A DNA stretch of 64,000 bases from Ephemerocybe angulata (taxonomy: Eukaryota; Basidiomycota; Agaricomycetes; Agaricales; Psathyrellaceae), in the NCBI GenBank assembly GCA_013368325.1, contig JAACJK010000072.1, positions 113,161 to 177,160 of the forward strand, given 5' to 3'. Numbering within the stretch: the first letter of the stretch is position 1; the number at the start of each line of letters is the position of its first letter. A program made the translations under genes and the position numbers. Positions 40,856 to 51,463 of this stretch are shown here, piece after piece. The notes under the pieces were generated by a model, which did no database searches, was not told where the DNA came from, and was given only the letters and a program-made list of their open reading frames with translations.

Positions 40856-42499
40856 ATGTCAGGTCATGAAAGCCCTAGCATTTACCATCTCCTCGACAGC
40901 AATGTCCCACCAAATCCACTCGAAATCCCCGTTGTCGAGTCTCACATCCTAGACTTGGTTCACAGGATATCCGAACTACGCAGACTCGAAGACGAACTAG
41001 GAAGACACCAAGCCATCCTATCTCCAGTGCGAAGGGTGCCCAGGGAAGTTCTCGGGCACATATTCACCTTCCTGCAACCATTCGCGTACGGCGAGGAAGT
41101 GAGGAATTCGGCAGGGAGGAAGGAGCTGGTTGGTCTGAGCCTGGTCTGCAAGCTGTGGCATGACGCGACTCTCTTCACTCACGAGCTATGGGCGGGGCTG
41201 CAGATCAAGCCCAGGCACACGGTGGAATCCTTCAAGCCCGTGGAGGCGTGGTTCAGCCACACGGGATCCCTTCGAAGGAGGTTACAGTATGATGGGTGGC
41301 ATATGGATGACTGCGACGCTTTCACCGACCGCCCCCGCTTATTTGACGACTGCGGGCGCCCCAATCTCTACCTAGAACTCGAACCCAGCCCCTGCGTCCT
41401 GGCTACGTCGGTGTTGCCACACCTGCTGACGAGTGGGCCACCGCTGGATCATCTCACCCTTATGTGCAGTACCACAGAGTGCTTCCAGCAATTCCGTGAC
41501 GTTATGGAATCGCTTCGGGACCATAGCGCCAACGCCAAGCCACGGCCATGGGACACTCTCAGATCCTTGAGTCTCAAGTTCCAGAGTGTGATTTATGAAA
41601 GGAACAACCTGCAACCACTATTTGGTCCCCATTTCGAACACCTTCCCTTTGTCGAGTCGCTTGAGGTCCACCTTCCCACAGACGAGGCCAGGTTTGACAT
41701 GGACTTCGACGCATCGCACCTCGAGCTCAATATCTCTCCTGCCCTTATTGAGCGCCTCACGACTTTCGCGATCTGTTGCCCATGGCCAGGTGCTCATCTT
41801 CTCAAGTTGCTGCAACATTGTCACAGCGTCGAGACGTTAACCATCGAAAACCAACCACTCATCGTGCGATATCTGGCTTCACCCCTCATTCTGCCCAAAT
41901 TACGCACACTACGCATCCGGAATAGCCGAGACGTCGACCTCCTTCGGCTTTTGAAGGCGCCCCAGCTGGTCAATTTGGACATTGAGAATATTGAGATGCT
42001 TCCCCTAGATCCAGTGAAAGAAGAAAAACTTGTAGTGCCTCTCACAACCTTCTTGGAGCAGTCAGGGTGTGCCCAAGGGTTCCGCTCCTTCCGGCTTGGG
42101 AGATGCATCATCGACGCAGAGCAGCTCTTCACCATTCTTTCCTACCTTCCCAGTTCCCTCGCCACTCTCACTTTGGACAGCCTCGATGTGGACATGCGTC
42201 GCTTGTGGAAACTTTTCAAGGATCTCGACGCCTCCCGTGACGGGAACGATCTTTGTTTCTATAATTTGGAGATGCTTGAGATTCTGAATTTTCCGTCAGC
42301 CGGTCGTCACCTAGACGCCGTCGTCGACTATATCAAATCGAGAGGGTCGAGCTTAAAATTCAAGCTCGTGGCATCTTACAAAATGAGGGAGCAGAGAGTC
42401 TTGAAGGAAAAGGACATTCGGGATTCGCTTCGCCGGGCGGGCTCGGGTGTTGATGCCAATGTTGTACCGGGCTGGCCACACGTACTCTCCGCAGCCTAA
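40856..42499 (+). CDS. F-box domain protein (copy D of the pair)
   Basis: Single exon, 547 residues, start at 40856 (MSGHESPSIYHLLDSNVPP); the open frame reaches back to 40661. Coiled coil VESHILDLVHRISELRRLEDELGRHQ; F-box ILSPVRRVPREVLGHIFTFL, then LVGLSLVCKLWHDATLFTHELW; leucine-rich remainder with IDAEQLFTILSYLPSSLATLTLDSLDVD. It is the closest relative of the gene at 17310-18968. Compared with that copy it lacks a few residues near SVETLTIENQPLIVRY and ends differently (VVPGWPHVLSAA), so it is a diverged, not identical, duplicate. Inferred SCF substrate receptor. Confidence 0.86.
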   Translation: MSGHESPSIYHLLDSNVPPNPLEIPVVESHILDLVHRISELRRLEDELGRHQAILSPVRRVPREVLGHIFTFLQPFAYGEEVRNSAGRKELVGLSLVCKLWHDATLFTHELWAGLQIKPRHTVESFKPVEAWFSHTGSLRRRLQYDGWHMDDCDAFTDRPRLFDDCGRPNLYLELEPSPCVLATSVLPHLLTSGPPLDHLTLMCSTTECFQQFRDVMESLRDHSANAKPRPWDTLRSLSLKFQSVIYERNNLQPLFGPHFEHLPFVESLEVHLPTDEARFDMDFDASHLELNISPALIERLTTFAICCPWPGAHLLKLLQHCHSVETLTIENQPLIVRYLASPLILPKLRTLRIRNSRDVDLLRLLKAPQLVNLDIENIEMLPLDPVKEEKLVVPLTTFLEQSGCAQGFRSFRLGRCIIDAEQLFTILSYLPSSLATLTLDSLDVDMRRLWKLFKDLDASRDGNDLCFYNLEMLEILNFPSAGRHLDAVVDYIKSRGSSLKFKLVASYKMREQRVLKEKDIRDSLRRAGSGVDANVVPGWPHVLSAA

Positions 42500-43249
42500 C
42501 TCGCTCAGTTCTCAGTTGTATCTACCATGAATCGAATCCGCCCGCTCGTCTATGGCAACTGCCATAAGAATAATTATGACTTGTAACTCACATCCCTCGG
42601 ATGTACCTGTACGTTCAGTTAAAAAGCCATCTTTTGCAACAGCAAGTTCTGTTTTCCAGGTTCACGCACCAATGCCGGCATGCTCACTGAGTCGTCGTTC
42701 TTAGAAATGCACCAAGTAAGCGATGCGCATTTGATTCAAGTACTTACACGACCGGGCTAATGCCTCAGCCCTCGACCTAGCTATACTACGCTGTATGTAC
42801 CAATTCTCCATCGAAAGACTTGTCACTGGGACTACTGACGCCTGGTCGGTTTTGATACTACAGACGGTACGTCCCGCGCTATCTCAGACGCGAAGAAGAA
42901 CGGTTCTCATGACATTTCCCATCTCTAATTTATAGCAAGTAGGTCCAGGTCACGTAGACCTCAAACGCGATGGGCCGTCCTCATTGATATTATAGGGGAG
43001 TGACTCGGACGAAGGAATTGAATACGTAGCCAAATGTACGTTCACCGAAAGCTGTACGGTGACACGACATCTACATAACCATAACTCCTTTCCCTTAGTC
43101 GAAGAGTTGGGTGGGTAATATCGACCTACTCACCATGCGCCATATCCGCCCAGTCTTAACTTCCGAGGGCAGGTGTGTTTCCTCTTCACTCCCAGAAGCC
43201 TACACTGAAACTGATGTAGGTACTCATGTACGTCGTCACTTTTGAGGCC
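42500..43249. other. Intergenic region
   Basis: No open frame or repeat with support is seen. Confidence 0.4.
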
Positions 43250-43990
43250 AGGTATCAAATCAATGAAAGGAAGGCGAAGTGGAAGTGGCCCACACCTCGG
43301 TCGATGACAGGCTCCATAGATCTCCTTTGAGATGATAAGGTCTCGATGGACAGTCGTAAGGCTCGGCGACTGGGTATAGGGCCAACCTTCCCCAAACGAG
43401 GAGTCGATGGCGCTCGTCTGCTCCTCTGGATAGTAGATAATCAGCTCCGTAACCCGTTAGGGCGCCAAGGTAGGTAGTGTTGAACGGTCGATGTCGAGAG
43501 ATTGAGAGAGTGGGACCGGCACCCGAAAGCGACAAGGATTTCAGCGTGGGTGTGGTGAATGTGGGAGCGGAAAGCACATCCTTCAAGACTATCCAAGCTA
43601 TGTCAGGACCGGTCCATCGTCTTTAGGGGTTCTGCGAAACAAAGTATCAAGCTTAAGCCTTCGAGGCGGGGAGAGTGGGCGGTCGATCGACCGTCCTTCT
43701 GAGTCCGTTACCCAACAGGGAGGGATGTTCTTCAATTCGAGGGATCGCAGGTTTACTAGCTGGTGGAGACATAGCGGCCCTCTAAACCTGAGGCCCGTGG
43801 CCTGAATTCCCAGGTGTCGCTGAAAGCAAGCTCAACTTGGCGTATGTAGCCCGGGAAGCTGGGAAAGGGCATGGATAACGTCTTCGTTCGTTCGGTCTGT
43901 GTGGTTGAATGGATGGATAGTCTTCGCAGTATGTCAGATAGCAAGCAAGCTCGATATAGAGAGGCAGGAGGAGAAATGATGGTCCAGCTC
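43250..43990 (-). pseudogene. Decayed F-box/LRR-type gene
   Basis: On the minus strand, broken frames give HQLVNLRSLELKNIPPCW, then RRLKLDTLFRRTPKDDGP with a stop and frameshift near 43600. The frame picks up again as AWIVLKDVLSAPTFTTPTLK and SLSLSGAGP. Upstream pieces (SDILRRLSIHST, QVELAFSDTWEF) fit the same style. The LRSLEL/LKSLSLSG words are typical of the leucine-rich part of mushroom F-box proteins. No intact F-box is found. It is not closely similar to the other F-box genes in this window. Confidence 0.5.
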
Positions 43991-44043
43991 TAGTTCCAAA
44001 TGTGTTCGACCCCCGCAGGCGTGTGTGAACGATCTAAGGAGGG

Positions 44044-45263
44044 TCAGCGGCGACACCCAGTGTGGCCTAGCGCTGAGTGTGTCTGTCGTATCGCTTCGAC
44101 GACGATGTTGAGGAGGTTCTCCTCTGCAAGTATATTGCGTACTGACCGTGCTACTCCGTGGTGCAACATGTCCTGTGTTCCTGGAGCAAACGAAGCGAAT
44201 GTGAAGTGAGAATATCCACAGACCGCATAACAGGCTTCAGGCCATGGAGCCCAACTTTCTGGATAAGTGCTCCTTCCTTTTGTTTGTATCGGTCTCCCTG
44301 ATTTGGGGGTTTCAAGTATTTGAGCAACCGCACGACGAGTTTCGGGTCTTCCCGCTCCTTCACGCCTGGGTGAATCTCGAATTGACACAAGCCAACCCCT
44401 AACGCCATTACCATGAGGACGAACACCATAAACTGTAGTGGAGAAGGAGAGAAAGAAGCGTACCTGAGAAAGGGACCCCCTTCGGTCTCTCGCTCCAGCG
44501 GTGCGTCGTCATCCAGCGGTGCGCCTTGTCAATGTGCGCTATCCGGTCAGGCTCCAGGATCGCAAAGCGGAACGATATAAGCGAGAAATCGACGTAGAAA
44601 GGGTCCAGGATGGATGAGAGGACTTGGCCTGTCCACCGGCGGCCCGTGAGCATCGCTCTGGGCAGCATCCCGCGGACCTGGTGGTCGACGGCTGGCGGCA
44701 CAGCTGCGTCCACGCGCAGCGCGTCGTACAGCGCCCAGTGGCAGGGGGACGTTAGTAGGTGAATGAGAGGCATCTCCCATGGGAGGCCCGTGCGGTCCAT
44801 GATGAGGTCCGCCCCTTGGCCGAACAGTTTAGGGTCGGGGGAATGCACGAGTCTGAAGCGGATGGCGCCCGCGGCGATGTGCGGGTTGAGAGTGGGTTTG
44901 TGGAAGTAGAGGAAGCCTTTGGTGTTGGGCGGGAAGTTCTGCGCGTGGCCGTAGTAGATGCGGTGGAGGTAGGGGCCCTTCGTGAAGCGCATGAGGAGCT
45001 TGGGGTTGAGGTAGGGCGTTATGACGGGCTTTTCGTGCGCGTCGATCCAGTCGTAGAGTGTGAGGCGGTCGGGGGTGAAGGAGGAGATGAGGCCTTTCTG
45101 TGGGGGGAGGTTCAGTGTGGGGTGCGGTGGGGTGGGTGGTGCGTACCCCTAGTTCATCTCCGAGCTTGGTTTGTCCGACTCCGGGGAGTCCGACTGTTCT
45201 TGGGATCTTGCGTTTCTCGATGGCTGGGAGAGCGAGGGTGGTGTTGTGCCGGACGGAGTACAA
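44044..45263 (-). CDS. Unrecognised protein, multi-exon
   Basis: It starts at 45263 (MYSVRHNTTLALPAIEKRK). Exon 1 ends at GGG/GTACGC. Exon 2 runs from KGLISSFTPDRLTLYDWID through YLHRIYYGHAQNFPPNTKGF, HIAAGAIRFRLVHSPDP, GLPWEMPLIHLL and WTGQVLSSILDPFYVDFSLI to GVPFS. An exon with a hydrophobic start (FMVFVLMVMALGVGLCQFEI) follows; the last exon boundary is uncertain and the end at 44044 is tentative. Aromatic, His- and Pro-rich segments suggest a folded globular domain, but I do not recognise the family. It is the last gene before the transposon boundary at 45584. Confidence 0.55.
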
Positions 45264-45583
45264 CGAGTGAAGCCATTGTCGGGCTGAGATTCTCTAAGAC
45301 TGCTAAGTATAAGCTCGATAAGAAGAGAAACGAAACACTCACTGCAGCGCACAACATGACGGTGACTTCCAAGATTTCTGTTCAATCATTTCTCTAGGGT
45401 AGTGTGAGAAAAAGGTCGATTAGTCACAGGTGTTAGCAAACCTGTTAGGAACCCTGTTAGGAACTAGTCTCATTCCCATCCTCTCCCAATAATTCGTCCT
45501 AATCGGGACTCGTCATCGTGAGAGTCTGGGATCAGATAACCGACAAACCGGATGATGGTCCACACGCACCTAACCGGGAAGGA

Positions 45584-45627
45584 TGATGGTCATCCTCACC
45601 GGCGAGGATGATTATGTAAGATGTAAA
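45584..45627 (+). repeat. Left terminal inverted repeat of the transposon
   Basis: It begins TGATGGTCATCCTC, holds the hairpin CATCCTC-N6-GAGGATG and continues ATGATTATGTAAG. The inverted partner is at 63957-64000. The match may extend further outward than can be seen. Confidence 0.8.
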
Positions 45628-45979
45628 AAGTGATGCCTGCACCCTTTTTGGCTATGCCCGCTCAATAGGCCATACCTTGGCCTTTGCCCTTTCTGCTATA
45701 TCCTGTCGCAGGTGGGCCAATGCTTGGCTCAATCGCGTACCATACTGTCAAATGGTCTGTAGGTGTATCCCACTGGGTCCTTTCCGTCTAGAATCCCATC
45801 CCAGCAGTACTTCACGATGAGATGAGTGCGCTCCCATCCATCCCTCAGCAAAGCTTCCGGTGACCGTGGACACCTCGAATACTTCCTTAAACACTCATCC
45901 AAAGTTCGGTGCATCTGTAGACATAGCTGCATGTGTAGACATGGCATGCTGGATTGAGCTCCCGGTTATCCAGGTGATA
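45628..45979. other. Subterminal unique sequence, left end of transposon
   Basis: No gene is seen. Scattered repeat-like words lead into the tandem array. Confidence 0.4.
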
Positions 45980-46895
45980 CGGTCCACGATACGGACCACC
46001 TCCGCAGTGTTTCTACAAGCAACGGCGCTAAGGGCGCCGTCTATCGGGCCTGCGATGTCTCTACAACCAACGGAAGGCGCGTCCTCGATCCTCCCATCAC
46101 CGATGTTTCTGCCGACATTGGACGCTCATTATCCGGGCTGCATTCCCTCCATAAGCGCGCGACACCCTTACGCTGCTTCAGTAGATATAGGGCGCCGTCT
46201 ATCGAGCCTGCGATGTCTCTACAACCAATGGTCGGTGCGTTCTCCATCCTCGCTTCAGCAATGCATCTGCTGACATTGGGCGGCGGTTTCGCTGCTGCAT
46301 TTCCTCCACAACCACGCGAAGCCCCGATGTTTCCACAACCAACGGAGGGTGCGTTCTGGATCCTCCTATCAGCAATGTTTCTGCCAACATTGGACGCGCA
46401 TTACCCGGGCTGCATTCCCTCCATAAGCGCGCGACGCCTTTACAGCGCTTCAGTAGACATAGGGCGCCGTCTATCGGTCCTGCGATGTCTCTACAACCAA
46501 CGGAAGGTGCGTTCTCGATCCTCCTATCACCGATGCTTCTCCTGACAATGGACGCTCATTTTCTGGGCTGCATTCCCTCCATAAGCGCGCGACGCATTTA
46601 CAGCGCTTCAGTAGACATAGGGCGCCGTCTATCGGGCCTGCGATGTCTCTACAACCAACGGAAGGTGCGTTCTCGATTCTCCCATCACCGATGCCTCTCC
46701 TGACAATGGACGCTCATTTTCCGGGCTGCATTCCCTCCATAAGCGCGTGACGCCCTTACACTGCTTCAGTAGACATAGGGCGGCATCTATCGGGCCTGCG
46801 ATGTCTCTACAACCAACGGAGGGTGCGTTCTCCATCCTCCCATCGCCGATGCTTCTGCTGACATTGGACACTCCAGTTTTTCATTTGTGTCTCCT
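45980..46895 (+). repeat. Left subterminal tandem array, 158-bp unit
   Basis: GATGTCTCTACAACCAA (GATGTTTCCACAACCAA in the third copy) occurs at 46054, 46212, 46326, 46484, 46642 and 46800: spacings of 158, 114, 158, 158 and 158. Each unit also carries GCTTCAGTAGACATAGGGCG and CATTCCCTCCATAAGCGCG. Open frames across it merely reflect the repeat. Confidence 0.85.
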
Positions 46896-47341
46896 CCACA
46901 ACATCGAATCCAACCAACTTTTTAAGAAAGCGCTGCCGGAGGTGGCAGCTCGCGAGATGGTTAGGTTTTCGACCCTGAGACCTATCAAGCGTCGGAGTCC
47001 TTGATATCGGCTGGGATGCAGGTCAACCGATGGACGTTGACACCACTTAGATGCAACCCCCGCTAATCGAGTTTCGCGGTTCTCCACCAATGGTACGGTG
47101 TCTTATCTGTGCGAGACCGTGGTAGTTTCCCTCATAGTTTAACAAGCCCATCCGTGACGGCAAATGGAATGTTGTTGGGAAGAAGCTCTGCAGGACGACC
47201 GAAGGATGCCATTGGGGCGTGATCAATCTTGCACCAACGAAGTTACACTCACAGCAAATCCAACAACATTGCATGGCCTTCCAAAAGTGTGCAACTGACC
47301 TAGGTAGGTAGCCATCGGGCTCCGTCGATTCTCAGCGCGAA

Positions 47342-47440
47342 GCCGATGTCTCTACAACCAACGGAGGGTGCGTCCTCAATCCTCCCATCAGCAATGCTTC
47401 TGCTGACATTGGACACTCCAGTTTCTCATTTGTACCTCCT
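47342..47440 (+). repeat. Detached partial unit of the left array
   Basis: GATGTCTCTACAACCAACGG at 47344, followed by GACATTGGACACTCCAGTTT, repeats the end of the array at 46800-46880, about 540 bp further in. The intervening stretch 46900-47340 contains no recognised gene. Confidence 0.75.
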
Positions 47441-47596
47441 CCCCAATCGAACATCAGCCCTTCTATGCCTCTGGAGACATAGGTCCCTGAGTATTGAGCT
47501 TGCGTTCGTTCACCTCCGTGGATCGTCAGATCACTGCTTCTGTAAACATAACTACTGGCCTCACAAATTGATAGGGCAGTTAAGCCACCATAAATG

Positions 47597-50500
47597 CTAG
47601 TCTATTTTCAAGATCTTCAGCCTATTCCATACAGAAAGGAAGACCTTTGTATATATAATAGCCCTCTTCTGTCCCATATAGCTGACCGATTTTCGAATCC
47701 TCCTAAGTGCTCCATTGCCGCATTCGGCCGCGCTCGAATTGATGTATTCGAGCTTGGTGTCCACATTCATATACTCGGATAGGAATGCTGCAGGGCTACA
47801 TTTGCTGTGACCTGTGGCATGAAAGATGTCAATGGCAAAGAGGGTATTTGCAAAAAACATAGGCTCGCGCAGCAAGCAGTAGGGACCCAAGGCGCATGCA
47901 AAGTCGTAGATGACGATTTTGGGAGCTGTCGGCCATCGAGTCACCATTGCTGAGAAGACATCGTCACGACCTTCGGCTTTGGGGATACAATGGAACCCGT
48001 AACAAATGCTGTGCGAACACCAGCATACCATGATACCCCCAGTTAATCGTCGTTCTCCATATTGAGAGTAATACTTCCCGCATCGATCCCCACGTTGCTG
48101 GCCTGATGCCTGTTCTTCTTGGTTCTCTTTCAGTGACGGATAAAGCGGGCGATGCCGTATTATGGGCATGCTATAAAAGCAACCAGTCTGTCGAAATTTA
48201 GTCAGTTAGAGGTGAATGGGGGCGAGGGCAAAAGAGGATGTACCGTTATCCAATCCAGATGATCATTCGGGAGGATATGTATGTTGGGCGGTGGCAGCGG
48301 CGGTTCAACGATCAGTGCTTTGAGAGTAGCACGCGCCTTCTTTTCAATCCAGGTCATCACTCCCAAGAGATCAGCAAGATCTACGTCGCTGTGATTTATA
48401 ACCTTGTTCAGGGAAGGTATGGGCCTCAGCTTATAGGCCACGTTAACGTCTGGCTTCGCCACAAACTCCCTAAGCTTGAGCAGTGCCGTGTAGTTGACGA
48501 GTTGTAGCACAGATTCCTCGGCGGCGATCTATGTTGTCGTAAGCAGGGTCCACATGACCAGAGAATGGGCGTACCTGTCGGAACAAGTTCTTTATGACGG
48601 CAGGAGGTTTGTGCCCTGACCAAAAGGCTGCACGGCCGTAATGCATCGTATATAGCTGCGCTAAGGCGGGACATTCCTTTCTCATGTCTTCAGTCACCGA
48701 GTCCACCTTCTCCAAGTAGTCTTCCACTAACAAAGCCTGTCGACGTCGGAGGTTCTCATTTGGATTGGTGGCGGGAAGTGGTGTCGGTCCTGCGTCTTCG
48801 AGAGTGCCTTCTGTTGCACCAGTTGCTTCAGTAGAGACCGCCACAGTTGATAGCGAGATCGCCGCGGAGTTAGCCTGCGGTTTCATGGGAGATAGCGAAG
48901 GGGTGGATGTCTCGGGGATGGCCTGTGCCCGCTTCGACGGAGTGTCGGGGTTTGACGCAGTACCACCCTTCTTCGCCTTGGGTTTGGCTCGCGATTTCTT
49001 CGAAGGAGATTTTGCGCCATCAACACCGCCTTCTTCTTCCCCATCCTCGATGCGGTCGGGATGCGTGGGCCGCTCCATCGTGGCTCGGAAACGCCGTCGT
49101 AATGTCGCCAGGGGCAAGAGTTGCTGCTTTGGTTTGTACTTTACGTTAGGGCGCCGAACGGAATCTGGCATCGTAAACGTTGGTGGGCGAAGTGAACCAC
49201 TGAGATGCTTCCGGCCAAAGGCTAAGGTGATTCCATCCCAGATGACCGTCTCGGGTGATGGTCCGCAGACCGTACAGGACATGTCGTTGTCGAACTTCTG
49301 GAGGGAGACGTATGCGAACCATACGGCGCGAAAGAGGTCGTCGCCCATGAACTCTTTTCCAGAAAGGAGATAGCGTCTTGACAATTGCGTATACCAGGCG
49401 GTAAAGGGCGTCTCTGAGGAGGTAAAGCAGCTGGTGTATTCGTCAAGTAGCTCGTGGGAGACAAGGGCAGAATTGTTGAAATTGAATATGCCATGTGCGC
49501 GCAGATCAGGGCCGATTCGCTTTCGCCGGACGGAAGGACAAACGGGGCAGACTTGAACCTCAATCTCGACGTCATGAACCGTTAGCAGGGTGTACAACTT
49601 GCAACGCTTCGTTTTTTTCAGCCCATCCCTATTGAAGAAGGTCCGCGTTGTTCCACAGTTGCAGGAGGAATCGGCTTGAAGAGGGAATGGGCCATCTGGG
49701 GGTGTCCGGGCAGGAGGGGGATCGGAATAGAGCTTGGGGTCGGACGGGATTCGCGCCCAGAACGGTGGATGTATTGGCAGATAGGATACTGTGGTACCGG
49801 GTCCGCGAGCTGAGGATAGATCAGCGTCATCCCACAAGATAGTTCAGATCACAGGAACTGACCAAGTTCGCCTATAGAGAGTGAGTCGAGGCTTGAGTCT
49901 ACAAAGTCCTCCAAATCTTCGATTTCATCTTCTGGGACGTCTGGGTACCGCTCTCTGGCCTTGTTTATATGATAGCATGATAGAAGTCCCGTGTCCTTGG
50001 AGCATTTCCAGGTCGATTCCGAACGGGAAAGGATATTACTGACGATCGCTCGGCCTTTGAGCTCGGAGGACGACATCGACTGAACGGAGTACAAGCTTTC
50101 CAAACGATGGCGTCCTAGGATGCGGCGGGAGAAGAGCGTCGCTGCCGGGGGTGATGAGTCCATCGTTACAATGCTATTTCATTACTGAAGAGGTAAGTTA
50201 AGTAGCTTACCTGTCCTATCCTTATCACCTGCAACATCCCTGTCCTCGGTTCCTTCGGCATTCTTCTCGAGAATGATACTCTCGACCTCATAGTCCTGAA
50301 AGTACCGCCTGTGCACACAGAGGTTGCGGTTAAGAGCTTTAGGGCAGGTGCACCCGGTGTCGAGCTGTCCTACATCGGAGGTTTGGAATCGCATATGATA
50401 CCACGCATCCTTAGGTGGAGTCAATGTCAAGTATTAAAGCAAACTAAATCAGATACGACACTTACCGTGGTCTGCCTCTTGTTAGAATCCCATCCCTGAA

Positions 50501-50981
50501 CAACGAATAGAGAGGTATGAAGGTGGCTATACCCCGCGACATGTGAGGTTACGGCGTCAACATAGTCTTCGAAGTCGTCGTCTTCGCCGATCCACCCAAG
50601 GTCTGGATCAATTACTTCCGAGCCGACCCAAGAGCCGAAATCACCGTCGTCCGGCGCTTGGTCGGGCACAACGTCCGATATTGTCCCACCGTCCTCGATG
50701 CCACTGGCGCCCGTAGCTTGACTTGACGGCACCTCTTGTGTCCAAGCACCCTCATCATCCTCTTTGAAAGCCCCAGCGGTCTGCGATGATTGAGCAAGAA
50801 CCTTCTTTACAACGCGCTTTCTAGGGCTCTTTGCCTCTTCGAAAATTCGCTGAGGTTTCGTTGGGGATGTCCAGTAAGAAGTTTCCGCCACGGCCTCCAG
50901 GAGCTCACTAGGGAACGAATGCTGAGCCTCATCGTCAAGGTCATCTTCATCTTTACGCCTTCGTTTCTTTCTCGTGGCCAT
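47597..50981 (-). CDS. KDZ-type transposase with SWIM-like finger and cysteine cluster
   Basis: Six or so exons from MATRKKRRRKDEDDLDDEAQ (50981). Exon 2 has a SWIM-like zinc motif (GCTCPKALNRNLCVH, about 50345). A later exon (48540-49830) carries the cysteine cluster CNCGTTRTFF...CKLY...CPVC, then IGPDLRAHGIFNFNNSALVSHELLDEYTS and CTVCGPSPETVIWDGITLAFGRK, typical of the CxC modules linked to KDZ transposases. A basic disordered linker follows (SPSKKSRAKPKAKK). The last exon has the RNase H-like core: IVIYDFACALGPYC, FAIDIFHATGHSKC and INSSAAECGNGALRRIRKSVSYM, where the Asp, Asp/His and Glu are the likely catalytic or metal residues. The frame is open throughout, so the gene may be active. 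Its product would cut and rejoin the element ends. Confidence 0.78.
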
Positions 50982-51463
50982 ATTGGTGAGCTAGAAAGCA
51001 ATGCCTTGGGGTGGGGGTAAAAGTGTCGTGTGGTTTATGAGCCTTGTTTCCGATTCAGCGCTCAGCACCCATCGATCCAAATACATATTTGGGGCCTTAA
51101 TCCGCTCCCATGCGAGGCACATGGGTCACCGGCTGGCTTAGGCAAGTTATTTGCAATTCGGCACCCATCGTCTCCAAGTGGGGGTCTTAATCCAGTCTCA
51201 TCAAGGCGCATGGGCTCACCGTCGTGCTTTGGTCGTGCTTAGCGCGTCATTTCCAATTCAGCACCCGGCGCGGGCCTCAATCCAATCTTATCAAGGCGCA
51301 TGGGCTCACATGGGCTCACATGGGGAACGATGATACAAGGGAGAAGGCAGGAGTCATGTGGGATCGTTCCAGGGTCGTCTCATGGGCACCCGCTGTTTTC
51401 GCTCGAACCCCATCCCTCTCCATATAGCCTGGCACCGTTAGCCAACGACAACTCAACATCATC
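50982..51463. promoter_or_regulatory. Divergent promoter with about 100-bp tandem repeat
   Basis: It lies between the transposase (-) and the next gene (+). Three copies of a unit with (C)AATTC(A/G)GCACCC, TTAATCC and GGCGCATGGGCTCAC start at about 51052, 51154 and 51254. A short extra ATGGGCTCAC duplication is near 51300-51318. Confidence 0.6.

Noticed and set aside
46000..46900. Regular repeats considered as a CRISPR array
   Set aside because: The units are 158 bp, not short repeats with unique spacers, and the organism is eukaryotic. They are transposon subterminal repeats.
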